From Candidatus Schekmanbacteria bacterium (GTDB lineage Bacteria > SZUA-182): a stretch of 52,024 bases of DNA. The notes beneath the pieces are model-generated. The model was given only the letters and a program-made list of their open reading frames with translations, searched no databases and was not told the origin of the DNA. Position numbers and translations under genes: made by a program. Positions 19,401 to 29,008 of the stretch are shown in pieces (within the stretch, counting starts at the first letter, position 1; each line of letters starts with the position of its first letter). The stretch is taken from the NCBI GenBank assembly GCA_016235675.1, contig JACRJN010000144.1, positions 1 to 52,024 of the forward strand. Reading direction: 5' to 3'.

Positions 19401-20959
19401 CCCGCCAGCCTTATTTTCCACTCATCGCCGTTGCTTTCCTCTTCAGCTTCTTTGTCTCCGGCAATAACCTGCGCCTGATTTCGTGATGCGCCGGTGCCGC
19501 CGATGACGGCGTCCTGGTGAGTCTCAACCTTGTTGCGGGCGGTTTCGATTTCCTGGATCATTTCCAGCAATTCATCCTGCTGCTTTTGAATCATGGCAGA
19601 GATTTTTTGCAGTTCTTTTCCGACGAAACCGGTTGTGGTCTTACCTCTGTCCATTAAAGGGGGGGCAACTGGTGTCTCCGGGACTATTGGCTGCTTGCCT
19701 GGGGAGAACGTTGGGGGTTGTTGTCCCATCCTCGACACCAGTTGCTGGGGTTCTGTATTGTCGGCAATATTTTTGGTTAAATAGCGCTGTAATAATTCTT
19801 CAATCGGCGGCCGCGGGGCGGTCTTTTCGCTTTTGGCGCTTTTACTCTCCTGCTCAGGATTGGCGGTGTTTAATGGTGGCTGTATTTCATTGGGATTGGG
19901 GGTGATAACCGGGTTTTGGCCAATTCCGAAAATAAGTTCGATCTGCCGACCTTGGTTGATTACCTGTTCCAATTCCTTTTTAATATCGTCAAGCTGCGCC
20001 AGTTGCTGCCCCAACAGCTTAATATCCCGATCGATTCGGTGCACATCAACGCTGTTGAGCTTTTTTCGTTCCAGCATACCGGTCAGGTTTCTGATCTCCC
20101 GCAGGTCAGCGCTGATTTTGTTTTCCTCCGCCCCGGCTTCAGGGAGCATCCTGATATTGAATCGGGTATTTCCTACGTAGCTGGAAACGGCATGCGGGAG
20201 GGAAAAACTTATCAATAATGCCGCTAGATTTATCATAACCACTTGTTTTACCAGCCTGTTGCGAGGCAGATAAAATCTGCGGCGGGGAAATAATTTCTGC
20301 ACCGGATTGATTTTCAATGTATCCGCTACATTTGCCACCAGATAAGCTTGTAATCCCCCTGCATTTGGCCCGAAGGTTTGATATGAGGTTATCAGGGCTT
20401 GTTTCATTCCCAGGCGGTCATCGATCAACTGCGCCGTGCGTGGTATCGAATAGCGGGATCCTACCAAAAACCGGATTTCGATCAGCAGGCAATACCCCAG
20501 AAAAGACCAAAGCAGGGCCGACATTAAAATCTGAGGCAAAGCGACATACGGGATAAACGCTATTTGCATCGAAACCAGCAACACCGCAACCAAAAGCAGG
20601 CGAAAGCCGATCTGCTTTAATGTCAGGAGGTTTAGCCGCCAACAGGCGTCTTTCAGGTAAGCTTGGATAACATTATGTTCCGCCGTCTTGTTCCGGTTAT
20701 AACGCCCGCGATTGATTGTTCCCAGGAACAGAAAAATCAAAATCGGTATCCCGATCCCCAGAAACATACCGTCGAATACCCAAGGCCAAAAGAATATGCT
20801 ATTATTGCCATCGCGCCAATAATTAACGCCTGTATGTAGAATAGTGTAGAATGTTCTATAAAATAACGGTGAACCCGGTATCAAAGGCCAATAAACCGCT
20901 AAACCGGCCATAACCACAGCCAGGCTGATAACGGCAATAAGTTGGTTTTTTTTATTCAT
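16454..20959 (-). CDS. Very large DUF4175-like membrane protein with Q/N/K-rich coiled-coil region; ORF extends to 21094
   Basis: N-terminal hydrophobic helices from MNKKNQLIAVISLAVVMAGLAVYW, then long Q/E/K/N-rich region; family call is by general architecture. Confidence 0.6.
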   Translation of the reverse strand: MNKKNQLIAVISLAVVMAGLAVYWPLIPGSPLFYRTFYTILHTGVNYWRDGNNSIFFWPWVFDGMFLGIGIPILIFLFLGTINRGRYNRNKTAEHNVIQAYLKDACWRLNLLTLKQIGFRLLLVAVLLVSMQIAFIPYVALPQILMSALLWSFLGYCLLIEIRFLVGSRYSIPRTAQLIDDRLGMKQALITSYQTFGPNAGGLQAYLVANVADTLKINPVQKLFPRRRFYLPRNRLVKQVVMINLAALLISFSLPHAVSSYVGNTRFNIRMLPEAGAEENKISADLREIRNLTGMLERKKLNSVDVHRIDRDIKLLGQQLAQLDDIKKELEQVINQGRQIELIFGIGQNPVITPNPNEIQPPLNTANPEQESKSAKSEKTAPRPPIEELLQRYLTKNIADNTEPQQLVSRMGQQPPTFSPGKQPIVPETPVAPPLMDRGKTTTGFVGKELQKISAMIQKQQDELLEMIQEIETARNKVETHQDAVIGGTGASRNQAQVIAGDKEAEEESNGDEWKIRLAGHSAKPHHKKVINIDTERSEITPPETDEQRAGIISQALINGVSPANPATLVSTAKGRGTGEASLGAKRGLDSRGGQLPDGQRLSADKPGFNYQPAAPGNNVNGNGNNSDRRLNRYPKNLGAGLNRQSQTARENQGLWPEQLRDLERIKIPYTELSLRGSLIAEAISDARTEIASLPSVARNDINGIIEISKYLNHPDKIAASELASAGKLLRNDIYSENAASDQNRQKDLNKMQNAEQALNPDWQNDLQKQKYLDSRASKQPQKPGENNPPGNTLTDFLKDLKLDHSHPQVQANMQESINKLDPDLQKIMQQTLNQMQEYRQSSQNKAEQNNLRKEGNLKADKNLYKDMNLNDPDNPMPKQSNLRGNINEPNFRDAMNRTQEYREYSQQNENQDVTNDNNLKAQKNIRRQNAHPDTGQPKSEPTLDLIRQLDKKASEGGNSVQQLQNLWQNLEQFAETSTADTDLKRRGGEIMQKLAAKSQMQNTESDQYNQDVPKNRSLSQSNRDNADENLRAELKGYLKSAAEALSQQNHMEHNLRQENDKNSERQLSKNNPLKELAQRDQTNAGHGRGLSNTNEAQFLQNQTKNLKNSYRKLEQNKKQLTDLAQELTAPADKLNPSDQNLLKQAQEQELQILSKQLAQLAQEIKPAQDWSQKLQQSAQQLAQIRNEEKRLAKSHQQVQDYQTLTMQQQAEEREKIQRDMEDLKRKTLENIDKLSKEFSQNLEKEKAVALAWQSKEQLDSRRRRTGEISQKSSGKLTVPQPGRQSAQDDRQADNATDTDEQKAKNSKETLQAKSAKNLPSSNNGDQAKEKDQISTPYAGQENLADDEVFAQVVQRLKNLRQNLTDSPAPKSRANAPLPRTNPISTSSLDNKQVTQEQNLPERWKLTPAESGPLSTKNDRAKNEPPHPNQTVSFRDEKQTNLWGETPIDEKSGEFGNFTDTTPHTPYEKVNLTAHILPQDPSDRQIIPPRYQPIIRRLFLR
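18757..18958. repeat. Two adjacent palindromic repeat units inserted in frame in the DUF4175-like CDS
   Basis: Unit 1 from 18761 (gtcattgcgaagcagttttcccgccgaag...); unit 2 core 18857-18941 (GTCATTGCGAG family) with outer ataccgt/acggtat at 18846 and 18952. Confidence 0.85.
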
Positions 20960-21104
20960 GATAAGCGCCGCCTGATTACGAACGTTGACAGTGGTATAAA
21001 CATTACTGTTTTGTACACGACATTGCTGGGCGATATAAAAATAATAAGCAAGATACGTGCCTGAGCTAGAAATTTGGTAATATATTTCTTCCATATGAAA
21101 TTAT

Positions 21105-21188
21105 CATTGCGAGGCAGTCTTATCGCCGAAGCAATCTCCAAACGCACGGGCAGAGATTGCTTCGGCGATAAAGCCGCCTCGCAATGAC
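21105..21188. repeat. GTCATTGCGAG-family palindromic repeat
   Basis: tcattgcgaggcagtcttatcgccgaagcaatctc...gagattgcttcggcgataaagccgcctcgcaatgac. Confidence 0.85.
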
Positions 21189-21347
21189 TTATTATCCCGT
21201 TCCATCATCACACTTCCTCATAAGGAGGGTATTTAATGCAAGTAAAATTGTAGTGCCCACCATAAAACAATGGGAATTTTTAGAGTATTCGTGAGTTTGA
21301 TTTAATGGTGGGCACAGCCCACCCTACTTTCCGGTGAAGGCCATAAA

Positions 21348-22952
21348 ATGCTTAAAATAAAATTATTAATATTGGGAATAATTATTTTTTACACGGCAAT
21401 TCCGGCCTCGGCCATAGAACCCAACGATCTGCTCATAATTTACAACAAAAATTACGAGCAAAGCAAAGAAGTTGCCGAATATTATGCCAAAAAAAGAGCG
21501 GTTCCGGCCATCAATCTAATCGGGGTGGATTTACCGGAAAAGGAAAAAATCAGCCGGGAAACATATGAAGAAGATTTGTATCCCCACATTTACAATGCTG
21601 CGGCTTCTTTAAAAAAAGCGGGGCGTAATCCGGCGCTATTATTAGTCTACGGGATGCCTTTGGTGGTGAGCAAGGCTGATTTTCCCGCAGTTCGGCAGCA
21701 TAAAAAACAGGTTATCGCTAAAATTGAGGAATTAACCTCGATTTTAGCTCAATTAAACGCACGCCTGGATGAATTAATCTCCAATCAAATTAAGCCCGTC
21801 AAAAAAAGTCAAGCAGAGGGTATGGATAATCTGCCGGATATGCTAAACAAAATCCAGCGCACCCTGGCCCAAACCTCCGAGTATCGGAAAAAATTCCCTC
21901 CCGAATCCCCACTGCCTAAAAACGTCGAGGAGATAGAATCGATCATAATTCGTATGGTCGGGCTGGCCCCTTTGGTTCAGGAAATAGAGAGGAAAGCCAA
22001 CGATAAAATGGATAATATCCTGAATCTGGGTGTGTTGATGGAAAATCAATTGTTGAGGGTGTTCTTTTTGGGAGCGACATTCGAAAATGCCCCCGAATTG
22101 GCTTCCACTATGCGGATTGCCCGCGGGTTGGCCGGTGAGGCTAAGTTCTGGTACAGCTTGAAGGATTTCGATCCGGGACAGGAAAGCTCCGCCTCGCTGG
22201 AGAGCGAGCTTTCCCTGATTTTGGCTGAGCCGTATGTTAAGGCTAAATGGCTTCCCAACCCGTTCCAAAAACAATTTGATAAGCTACACGGCATAGAACA
22301 AATCCGGGATAAAGTGCTGAAAGTGGCGCGCCTGGATGCTCCGACTCCGGCATCAGCCAGGCGTTTGGTGGATGATTCCCTGTGGGCGGAGGACAGGGGG
22401 CTGAAAGGGGTTTTTTATCTGGACGCCCGCGGGAATGGCGTAAAGAAAATGGCTAAGGCTTATCAGGTATATGACCAATATATCCAAAATCTGCATACAA
22501 TTCTTAAAGAGAAAACTCATCTTCCGGTAGTGATGGATAGCAATGCGGAAGTTTTTCCGGAAAATGCCTGCCCGGACACCGCCTTATATTGCGGCTGGTA
22601 TTCACGGGGCAAATACGTCGCCGCCTTTAAATGGCAAAGGGGAGCGGTCGGTTTCCATGTCGCCAGTTCGGAGGCCGCCACTCTAAAGGATAAAGACAGC
22701 CAGGTTTGGTGCAAGCGTATGCTTGAAGAGGGGATAGCCGCCACCTTAGGCCCGGTGCAGGAACCCTATCTGCACTCCTTTCCCCGTCCCGATCATTTTT
22801 TCCCCTTGCTGCTGAGCGGCAAAGCCCCGCTGATCGATGTCTATTACCGCACGATCCCTTTACTTTCCTGGCGGCAGGTACTGATCGGTGATCCGCTCTA
22901 TAATCCTTTTAAAAAACACCCGGCGATTGATTTGGAATCAGGGGAAAATTAA
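21348..22952 (+). CDS. TIGR03790-like protein
   Basis: Signal peptide; DLLIIYNKNYEQSKEVAEYYAKKRAVPAINLIGVDLPEKEKISRETYEEDLYPHI; LLLVYGMPLVV; AGWYSRGKY-like YCGWYSRGKYV. Confidence 0.7.
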   Translation: MLKIKLLILGIIIFYTAIPASAIEPNDLLIIYNKNYEQSKEVAEYYAKKRAVPAINLIGVDLPEKEKISRETYEEDLYPHIYNAAASLKKAGRNPALLLVYGMPLVVSKADFPAVRQHKKQVIAKIEELTSILAQLNARLDELISNQIKPVKKSQAEGMDNLPDMLNKIQRTLAQTSEYRKKFPPESPLPKNVEEIESIIIRMVGLAPLVQEIERKANDKMDNILNLGVLMENQLLRVFFLGATFENAPELASTMRIARGLAGEAKFWYSLKDFDPGQESSASLESELSLILAEPYVKAKWLPNPFQKQFDKLHGIEQIRDKVLKVARLDAPTPASARRLVDDSLWAEDRGLKGVFYLDARGNGVKKMAKAYQVYDQYIQNLHTILKEKTHLPVVMDSNAEVFPENACPDTALYCGWYSRGKYVAAFKWQRGAVGFHVASSEAATLKDKDSQVWCKRMLEEGIAATLGPVQEPYLHSFPRPDHFFPLLLSGKAPLIDVYYRTIPLLSWRQVLIGDPLYNPFKKHPAIDLESGEN

Positions 22953-23030
22953 ACCTTTTATTGACAAAACAGATATTGTCAGCATATAATTATGGCATAT
23001 TGATTTAGCATATTATGGAGGTTTAATTAT

Positions 23031-23243
23031 ATGCGGACTACTTTGAATATTGATAATGCCTTGGTAAATAAGCTGATGGAAATAACCCATGAGAAGTCTA
23101 AAACTAAAGCTATAACCATCGCCATTGAAGATTATTTGAAAAAAAAGAGTTTGCAAAAAATTCTTTCCTATCAAGGCAAATTGAATATTGAAAATAATTG
23201 GCAACAATTAGAAGAAGAAGAATTAAAAGAATATGGGAAATAA
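23031..23243 (+). CDS. vapB: VapB-type antitoxin (ribbon-helix-helix)
   Basis: MRTTLNIDNALVNKLMEITHEKSKTKAITIAIEDYLKKK; overlaps downstream PIN gene. Confidence 0.8.
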   Translation: MRTTLNIDNALVNKLMEITHEKSKTKAITIAIEDYLKKKSLQKILSYQGKLNIENNWQQLEEEELKEYGK

Positions 23244-23628
23244 ATCTAAGATTATAGCGGACACCTGTATTTGGATTGAATTCTTTCGCAGCAAATCCGA
23301 AATCTCAAATCAATTGATGGAATTGATTGCCGCAAATCGTATAGTCGGTAACGGAATAATAATGGCAGAGCTTTTACAAGGGGTTAAAACAAATAAAGAA
23401 CGGGAAATTATAATTGAAACTTTCAAAACCCTTGATTATATGGAAATCGATAAAGAAGTATGGTTAAAAGCAGGCATCTTGGCCGCTGAAATGCGGAGCA
23501 AAGGGAGAACCATTCCGCTTTCCGATATTTTACTGGCTTGTTGTGCCGAAAAATATAACTTGCAGATTTTTACTGTTGATAAACATTTTCAGGACATTCC
23601 CAATATTTCAATCTTTCCTTTAGGCTAA
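23233..23628 (+). CDS. vapC: VapC-type PIN-domain toxin
   Basis: IIADTCIWIEFFR, NGIIMAELLQG, PLSDILLACCAEKYNLQIFTVDKHF. Confidence 0.9.
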   Translation: MGNKSKIIADTCIWIEFFRSKSEISNQLMELIAANRIVGNGIIMAELLQGVKTNKEREIIIETFKTLDYMEIDKEVWLKAGILAAEMRSKGRTIPLSDILLACCAEKYNLQIFTVDKHFQDIPNISIFPLG

Positions 23629-24125
23629 CCCTCTTGGTTTAAAAGTGGTTTTATATGATCATCGGCCAAATACCGGCGCAAATCTTCCATGTTGATGTCG
23701 GGGCAAGTCTTGTCCTGATTTAATTCGTAATGGCCGAAAACGGCAGAAATGGGCAAATGAAAATTATCCAGCAATTCATTGACTAATTCCCGCAGGGTAT
23801 GAAACTGGCGGGAAGTGAAGCCGCTTTTCCCCCCAATCAGACAAATGCCGATGCTTTCCTGGTTGAAGCCGTATACATGTGCTCCTACCTCTTCCTCGGA
23901 CAGATAGGGATCGGTATCCAGGTTCCTGCCGCATTCTACCGTACCGTCCAGGAAATTCCAGGGTTTGCGGTTTTGATATTGGCGGCTGTCAGGATAGCCG
24001 TTGAGGATGACGAAGTGATAGCCGATCTTGCTAAAGCCGCGCTGTCTATGCCATTGATCGATCAAGGCAGCGTTGCCGAAGGCTGAATCGGAGCAATGAA
24101 TTACCAGGCGTTTTATGGGGTTCAT
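23625..24125 (-). CDS. N-acetylmuramoyl-L-alanine amidase (Amidase_2, endolysin-like)
   Basis: LVIHCSDS...RGFSKIGYHFVI...NQESIGICLIGG...GHYELNQDKTCPDINM. Confidence 0.9.
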   Translation of the reverse strand: MNPIKRLVIHCSDSAFGNAALIDQWHRQRGFSKIGYHFVILNGYPDSRQYQNRKPWNFLDGTVECGRNLDTDPYLSEEEVGAHVYGFNQESIGICLIGGKSGFTSRQFHTLRELVNELLDNFHLPISAVFGHYELNQDKTCPDINMEDLRRYLADDHIKPLLNQEG

Positions 24126-24143
24126 AATTACCTCTCTTTCTTT

Positions 24144-24301
24144 ACCACGAAGATCACGAAGTGCACGAAGAAAACCCTTAATCCGGACGAGCCGGAATTC
24201 GAATTAAGACAATGAAGAAACCACAGAAACACTGAAAAACTAAATACACGGAAAAAATTAAAGTTTTTGTCTTCTTCGTGCTCTTCGTGTGCTTCGTGGT
24301 T
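24144..24301. repeat. CCACGAAG/CACGAAG tandem-arm inverted repeat
   Basis: accacgaagatcacgaagtgcacgaag ... cttcgtgctcttcgtgtgcttcgtggt. Confidence 0.85.
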
Positions 24302-24316
24302 CAAAAATAGCTGGAA

Positions 24317-25507
24317 TTACCGACAAATCAAAATCACCGCCAAATCAGCCGCCCCATCGGCGATAGAATCAATATCAATGCTCACAATATCCCCCTCGGT
24401 CAAAGCGGTGACATCCGGTAAGCCGGATTCCGCTTTCTTGTCGGCGTCATTGTAGGCAAGACTGGGACGGTTACCCTGATTGGTAAAAATACTGGTTGAG
24501 TTTTTATTCACATCTACAACAGTATTGCCGGAGGCGCCGGTAGTCTTGCAATAGATATACACCTTTTCAATCGTCAAAGCCTGCGGTACGATCCAGACTC
24601 CGCCTTGTTCCACTCCCGTGTTGATAGTGCCGGAGATATACCAATTTTTACATTGCTTGGCCACCGACACATCCAGGTTGCCAGTTCCGTCGTTAAAGCG
24701 CGGCCGTTTTTTGCCGGCGACATCGTCAAACCAAAGCTGCCCGCGTACCGGTGAAGCCGGATCGCTGGTCAGCAAATGCAAACGCAGTTGCTGTAATTGC
24801 TTTTGGTTGCAATCCAAGTTATTCTTTAATAACCCAAACACATATAAATCATTGGTTAACAGAGCGCTCATTTCGCCGGGAGCAGGGCAATAGGCGGCGG
24901 CCTTGTCGCCCATATTAAGCATAGGCAACTGAATTTCTACCACCTTGGAAACTGTATCATTCGGCACGGTAATTCGGATAGATAAATTTATGCTGCTTAT
25001 GCTGGCTGCAATCGCTACCGCTTTTTCCCTCACGACCGCTGCCGGTTCGATCTGAGCGACGGTATCAAAATTGTTCGTCCCGTCGTTGATGCGCAATTGC
25101 ACCGCCAGATCAGGAGACTTAAGCCAGGCGGAAAAAGTCAGCGCCGAATTGGGAGGGATTAGCCCGCTGATCTTTAACTCCGGATATTTGGTTACTCCGG
25201 AACTGTTGCTGACAGTCAACTGGCATTTTTTGGCAAATCCCATAATTTCAGAGGTAAGCAGAGATTGGGCGATGGAACAGCCATCGGCGCTCAGCGTCCA
25301 CAATTCCGGGATGCCGTCGGTATTGGAATCCTTGGTAAACAGGCTGTGGGGGATGAAATTCACGCTGCCGGTGTCCTTTATATCCTGCTCGATATTGGAC
25401 AGCAGCGAATCCAGATTGATAAAGTTGTTGTTCATCCCGGTATGCCAGTTGATGTCATACTGCTGATAGTAACTGAAGCCGTAATTCGTGGTAGTTTGCT
25501 CGGACAT
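24317..25507 (-). CDS. Phage tail fibre/appendage-like protein
   Basis: Position at end of tail module; N-terminus YQQYDINWHTGMNNNFINLDSLLSNIEQD and central carbohydrate-binding-like segment. Confidence 0.5.
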   Translation of the reverse strand: MSEQTTTNYGFSYYQQYDINWHTGMNNNFINLDSLLSNIEQDIKDTGSVNFIPHSLFTKDSNTDGIPELWTLSADGCSIAQSLLTSEIMGFAKKCQLTVSNSSGVTKYPELKISGLIPPNSALTFSAWLKSPDLAVQLRINDGTNNFDTVAQIEPAAVVREKAVAIAASISSINLSIRITVPNDTVSKVVEIQLPMLNMGDKAAAYCPAPGEMSALLTNDLYVFGLLKNNLDCNQKQLQQLRLHLLTSDPASPVRGQLWFDDVAGKKRPRFNDGTGNLDVSVAKQCKNWYISGTINTGVEQGGVWIVPQALTIEKVYIYCKTTGASGNTVVDVNKNSTSIFTNQGNRPSLAYNDADKKAESGLPDVTALTEGDIVSIDIDSIADGAADLAVILICR

Positions 25508-25533
25508 GTTTTATACCTCCTTGGAAATAAAAA

Positions 25534-25668
25534 AGCCCGCCGGAGACTAAGCAGCGCCCCCCATTTGTCATTCCCGAATGAAGTTATCGGGAATCTAGTT
25601 TTTAGATTCCCGATAAAGGCATTCGGGAATGACATATTGAGAGGTTGCGGTTTAGTCTCCAGCGGGCT
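25534..25668 (-). terminator. Intrinsic terminator stem (AGCCCGCYGGAGACTAA, then U-tract) whose loop contains a GTCATTCCCGAATG hairpin repeat (25567-25633)
   Basis: Minus strand: AGCCCGCTGGAGACTAA...TTAGTCTCCGGCGGGCTTTTTTATTT. Confidence 0.85.
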
Positions 25669-25702
25669 CGATTTTCTCAACACCCGATTGGTTGCTTGCT
25701 AT

Positions 25703-25912
25703 CTATGCTATTGCCACTTCCTTTTCTTTCATTACACTGGAAAGAGAATTTAGGATAAAATCCTTGGCCTCCAGCACCTCCAAAAGAACTGGTTCACCGT
25801 TTTTAGTGAAATGAATAATCATCTGTCCTTCTTCTTGCGCATAATCAATAGGCTTATCGGAAAGCTCGATTAAAAGAATATCCTCGTCTTTACTGTATCT
25901 GATTTTTGTCAT
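25703..25912 (-). CDS. DUF2283-family small protein
   Basis: MTKIRYSKDEDILLIELSDKPIDYAQEEGQMIIHFTKNGEPVLLEVLEAKDFI. Confidence 0.8.
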   Translation of the reverse strand: MTKIRYSKDEDILLIELSDKPIDYAQEEGQMIIHFTKNGEPVLLEVLEAKDFILNSLSSVMKEKEVAIA

Positions 25913-25974
25913 ATCTTGATCTCCTTATTATCATTAACTTAACAGAACAAAAAAACTTTGTCAATAACAACTAT

Positions 25975-26114
25975 TTGGTAGCGTTCTCAACAGGAGACCC
26001 GAACCGTCATTGCGAGGCAGCCTTATCGCCGAAGCAATCTCAGACGTACGAGCGGAGATTGCTTCGCTTAAGCTCGCAATGACGCTTCAGGTCTCTGTGT
26101 TTCTACGCTACCAA
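25975..26114. repeat. Full-length GTCATTGCGAG-family element with outer arms TTGGTAGCGT...GAGACCYGAASC
   Basis: Both arms present; compare 1830-1950 and 12123-12222. Confidence 0.85.
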
Positions 26115-26554
26115 CTATTTATTCCCCGCACCGCCCCCAGAATCCTTTCCCTATTGGCGTCCAGATTCAGAATTTCCGGCCAGTCACCCTTGTTCTTATC
26201 CCGCCGGATGTGGACGTATTCGCCTTGCCCCAGATAAAGACCGACATGGTCGATTTGCTGATCCCGGCTGTATTCGCTGATCAGCAAAATATCGCCGCAG
26301 GATAAATCGGCCAGGGGCACCGGTTTTAGGCGGGTAGTGCGGATGAATTTGCGCAAGTAATCCTGTCGGATCAGCCGCCGTTTATTGTGGCCAATGTCTA
26401 AAGTTTTTACCCGCTCCAGGATTTGCGCAAATTCCGGCGAACAGGACGCCATAAGCTCCAGGACAAAGAGTACGCAGGCGGCTTGCGGATTTGAGCATTG
26501 GTAAGGTTTTCCCAGGTATGCGTTTAATTTGGTTCTTAATGATTCTTGTAGCAT
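26108..26554 (-). CDS. NlpC/P60-like phage tail peptidase
   Basis: AACVLFVLELM, CGDILLIS, IDHVGLYLGQGEYVHIRRDKNKG. Confidence 0.7.
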   Translation of the reverse strand: MLQESLRTKLNAYLGKPYQCSNPQAACVLFVLELMASCSPEFAQILERVKTLDIGHNKRRLIRQDYLRKFIRTTRLKPVPLADLSCGDILLISEYSRDQQIDHVGLYLGQGEYVHIRRDKNKGDWPEILNLDANRERILGAVRGINSW

Positions 26555-26571
26555 AATCCACCTATTTTTTT

Positions 26572-26822
26572 ACCACGAAGCACACGAAGATCACGAAGGA
26601 TTAGGGCTGATTATAGGGATATTTCGCCTGAAAGCAGACTTTCTTCATTGTAGGGGCGGGGACACGCTGATACTAATTCGCTATCAAAGAATAAAATGGA
26701 GTAGAGGCTTCAGCCTCGTTATTACGGGACTAAAGTCCCTACTCCTTTAATGTTTGATAGCGAATTGGTATGAAACAAAAAACATCAACTTTTTCTTCGT
26801 GCTCTTCGTGAGCTTCGTGGTT
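26572..26822. repeat. Three-level nested inverted repeat
   Basis: Outer CCACGAAG arms 26572/26822; middle ATACYAATTCGCTATCAAA arms 26670-26688/26753-26771; inner ggagtagaggc...gtccctactcc 26698-26745. Confidence 0.85.
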
Positions 26823-26842
26823 GATAAAGACAATGCCTGGTA

Positions 26843-28987
26843 TCACTCGCCCCAGGGCTGAACACCCCAGCGCCCGCCACCGTATCCGGCATGAGCATAG
26901 GGAGCAAGCACCGGGTAGAAGACCTCGCCGGGGGAAGCGTTAAAATCGCTCTTTTCCCCTTGAGCGGAAACGGTTACCAGCTTCAATTCATAATTGACAT
27001 AAGCCTCAGGCAGAGAGCACTTGACCACCCCCGAATCGTTTACCCCGATATATTCCCAAACATCCGAATAACCGGGACGCAGCCACAGTTCCACATGGTC
27101 AAATTTAGGGTTGCCGGTCGGTATGGTGTAATTGACGGCAATCCGTACCTGATAGCCGCCGGATAATGGTGTTACCTCCTGAGTTACCGCATCGATATAG
27201 ATCAGCGGTGGAGCGCTCAATCCGGGATCGGGCGGGACAAAGGCCGCCGGGTGCCAGGCGTTGAAATTCACCAATGGGTCGTAGACCTGTTCGTAATGTT
27301 CCAGGGCGAAAATCTCATAGCCGAAGTCCTCGTTTTCATCGATCTTGAGAATGCGGAATTTTTTGGCGCTAAATCCCAGATTAACTGAGGTGACGCTGAT
27401 AATATCCCCGATTTCCACCAAAGCATCCTTGAAGCCGATGGAGAATTTGATATAAGTCTCGATATATTTGGACTTCTTGAAAAAAACGTTGCCCAGTTCC
27501 GCCGCCAGCGTCATATTGGTCACCGAGGACAAATCCAGCACCTGCTCGCGCACATAGCCGTCGACGTCCACCTGAAGGTAATCCTCCAAAATCAAATCCT
27601 GCAAGGTGTAGTTTTCCGATTCATCCAGATATTTCACCCGCAGCCTGTTGAATTTATGCTCCTTGCCCAAAAATCCCCACTCCAATGTCCCCGGCAGGAT
27701 ATTATCGGCCTCATCGAAAGCGGCGGATACCGGGTTGTCTTCTTCGGGCAGGCATTTGTAGATACCGCCGCTGCGCACCAATAACAGACGCCCGGCATTC
27801 TTGATCAACTCGATGGCGTCCCCGTAGCTTATATCCAGCAAGGCGGTATTAACCTTGTAGCCCCTGGTCTGACACCAGGCGGCGGCGGCATCGAAAGAAT
27901 CGGCGTCGATTTCCGTACTGATATTGAGGCCGAAATAGCGATCCGCTAAAATAGTGCGCAAAGCCTGCGCCGGATTGTCTGATAACCCGCTGACCAGAAA
28001 ATTAAAGCGGAGGCTGGATGAGATACTGGCGGTTTTCACCAGATTGATCAGGCAATAGGCGGTATTGTGGTAACGGTAATTCATATCCACCCCGGAATCG
28101 TTGAGCAGTTCCACCGTATCCAGGGTAATCGCCCCGTCATTGGTGGCCTGGCTTACCTGTAAGGTGAAAACCCATTTCCCGGCATAAGGCAAGGAGGCGC
28201 TGCCGATCGTCTCCTGTACACCTTCCACGGGATCCTGATTCTGATGGGTGCCGCCATCGCAATCGTTGCTGGGTGTTTCATAACTGACGAACTTCTGAAA
28301 AAAACTGCTGCCGGAAGCTAAGGTATATTCCTCCATCTGATCCTGCTCCTTTCCCTTGATTGTCCAGGTTTGAGCGGAACCTTCCGAGGGAAAAACATGC
28401 TGCAAATAAAACCGTACCTCATCGCCCGCGCCTACCCCCAGAATATGGAGCGGATAGCTGTCCCGGCTTTCCCCGGCAAAGGCGGAAATCCCGATATATT
28501 TGCGCCCGGTATTGCTGATATTGATATTGCTTAGCTGTCCTGAATTGTAAAACTCATACCAGGAGGTATTGTTATCATCACCCCGCGCCGCGGCGAAATT
28601 ACTCAATTTATTGAACTCCCGGCCATCCAGATAGATTTGCTCCAGATTCAGCGTCCCCTCCCCCAGACCAATGGACGTCACCAGCCGTTTATTTCCCTCG
28701 CCCAAAAGAATCGCCGATAACATATTCCCGTGCAGCAGCGTCTTGCCGAATACGATGGGAACGGGTACCTGGGTGGAAAGGGTGGTCTGCGAAAAGCCGT
28801 CGATGACCGTACGCGTCCCTAAAGCGCCGGCAGGCAGGCCGGTACCGCCGCCGAAATTTCCTCCGAAGACCAGGTTCCCGGCTAAGGTGCCTAAACCGGC
28901 CCCAATCGACATGCCGACAGTGCCTCCCAGATATGCCCCCACTACCATTCCCGTGGCTGTTAAAGCCATTCGTCCGTATTGTCCCAT
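26843..28987 (-). CDS. gpJ/host-specificity-like phage tail protein (Phage-tail_3-like)
   Basis: Glycine-rich hydrophobic N-terminus; VPIVFGKTLLHGNML; NPAQALRTILADRYFG; YKCLPEEDNPVSAAFDEADNILPG; FnIII-like C-terminus. Confidence 0.8.
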   Translation of the reverse strand: MGQYGRMALTATGMVVGAYLGGTVGMSIGAGLGTLAGNLVFGGNFGGGTGLPAGALGTRTVIDGFSQTTLSTQVPVPIVFGKTLLHGNMLSAILLGEGNKRLVTSIGLGEGTLNLEQIYLDGREFNKLSNFAAARGDDNNTSWYEFYNSGQLSNINISNTGRKYIGISAFAGESRDSYPLHILGVGAGDEVRFYLQHVFPSEGSAQTWTIKGKEQDQMEEYTLASGSSFFQKFVSYETPSNDCDGGTHQNQDPVEGVQETIGSASLPYAGKWVFTLQVSQATNDGAITLDTVELLNDSGVDMNYRYHNTAYCLINLVKTASISSSLRFNFLVSGLSDNPAQALRTILADRYFGLNISTEIDADSFDAAAAWCQTRGYKVNTALLDISYGDAIELIKNAGRLLLVRSGGIYKCLPEEDNPVSAAFDEADNILPGTLEWGFLGKEHKFNRLRVKYLDESENYTLQDLILEDYLQVDVDGYVREQVLDLSSVTNMTLAAELGNVFFKKSKYIETYIKFSIGFKDALVEIGDIISVTSVNLGFSAKKFRILKIDENEDFGYEIFALEHYEQVYDPLVNFNAWHPAAFVPPDPGLSAPPLIYIDAVTQEVTPLSGGYQVRIAVNYTIPTGNPKFDHVELWLRPGYSDVWEYIGVNDSGVVKCSLPEAYVNYELKLVTVSAQGEKSDFNASPGEVFYPVLAPYAHAGYGGGRWGVQPWGE

Positions 28988-29008
28988 TGTGTTCCCCTCG
29001 CTCTTTTT

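Noticed and set aside
16575-20556. Several plus-strand ORFs of 60-190 aa
   Set aside because: All antisense to the continuous 1,500-aa DUF4175-like ORF; unlikely coding sequences.
23031-23628. VapBC as part of the phage cluster
   Set aside because: It is on the opposite strand at the edge and such pairs are common chromosomally; membership cannot be decided from sequence alone.
24317-25507. Diversity-generating retroelement target in the fibre-like gene
   Set aside because: No reverse transcriptase ORF and no template repeat seen nearby.
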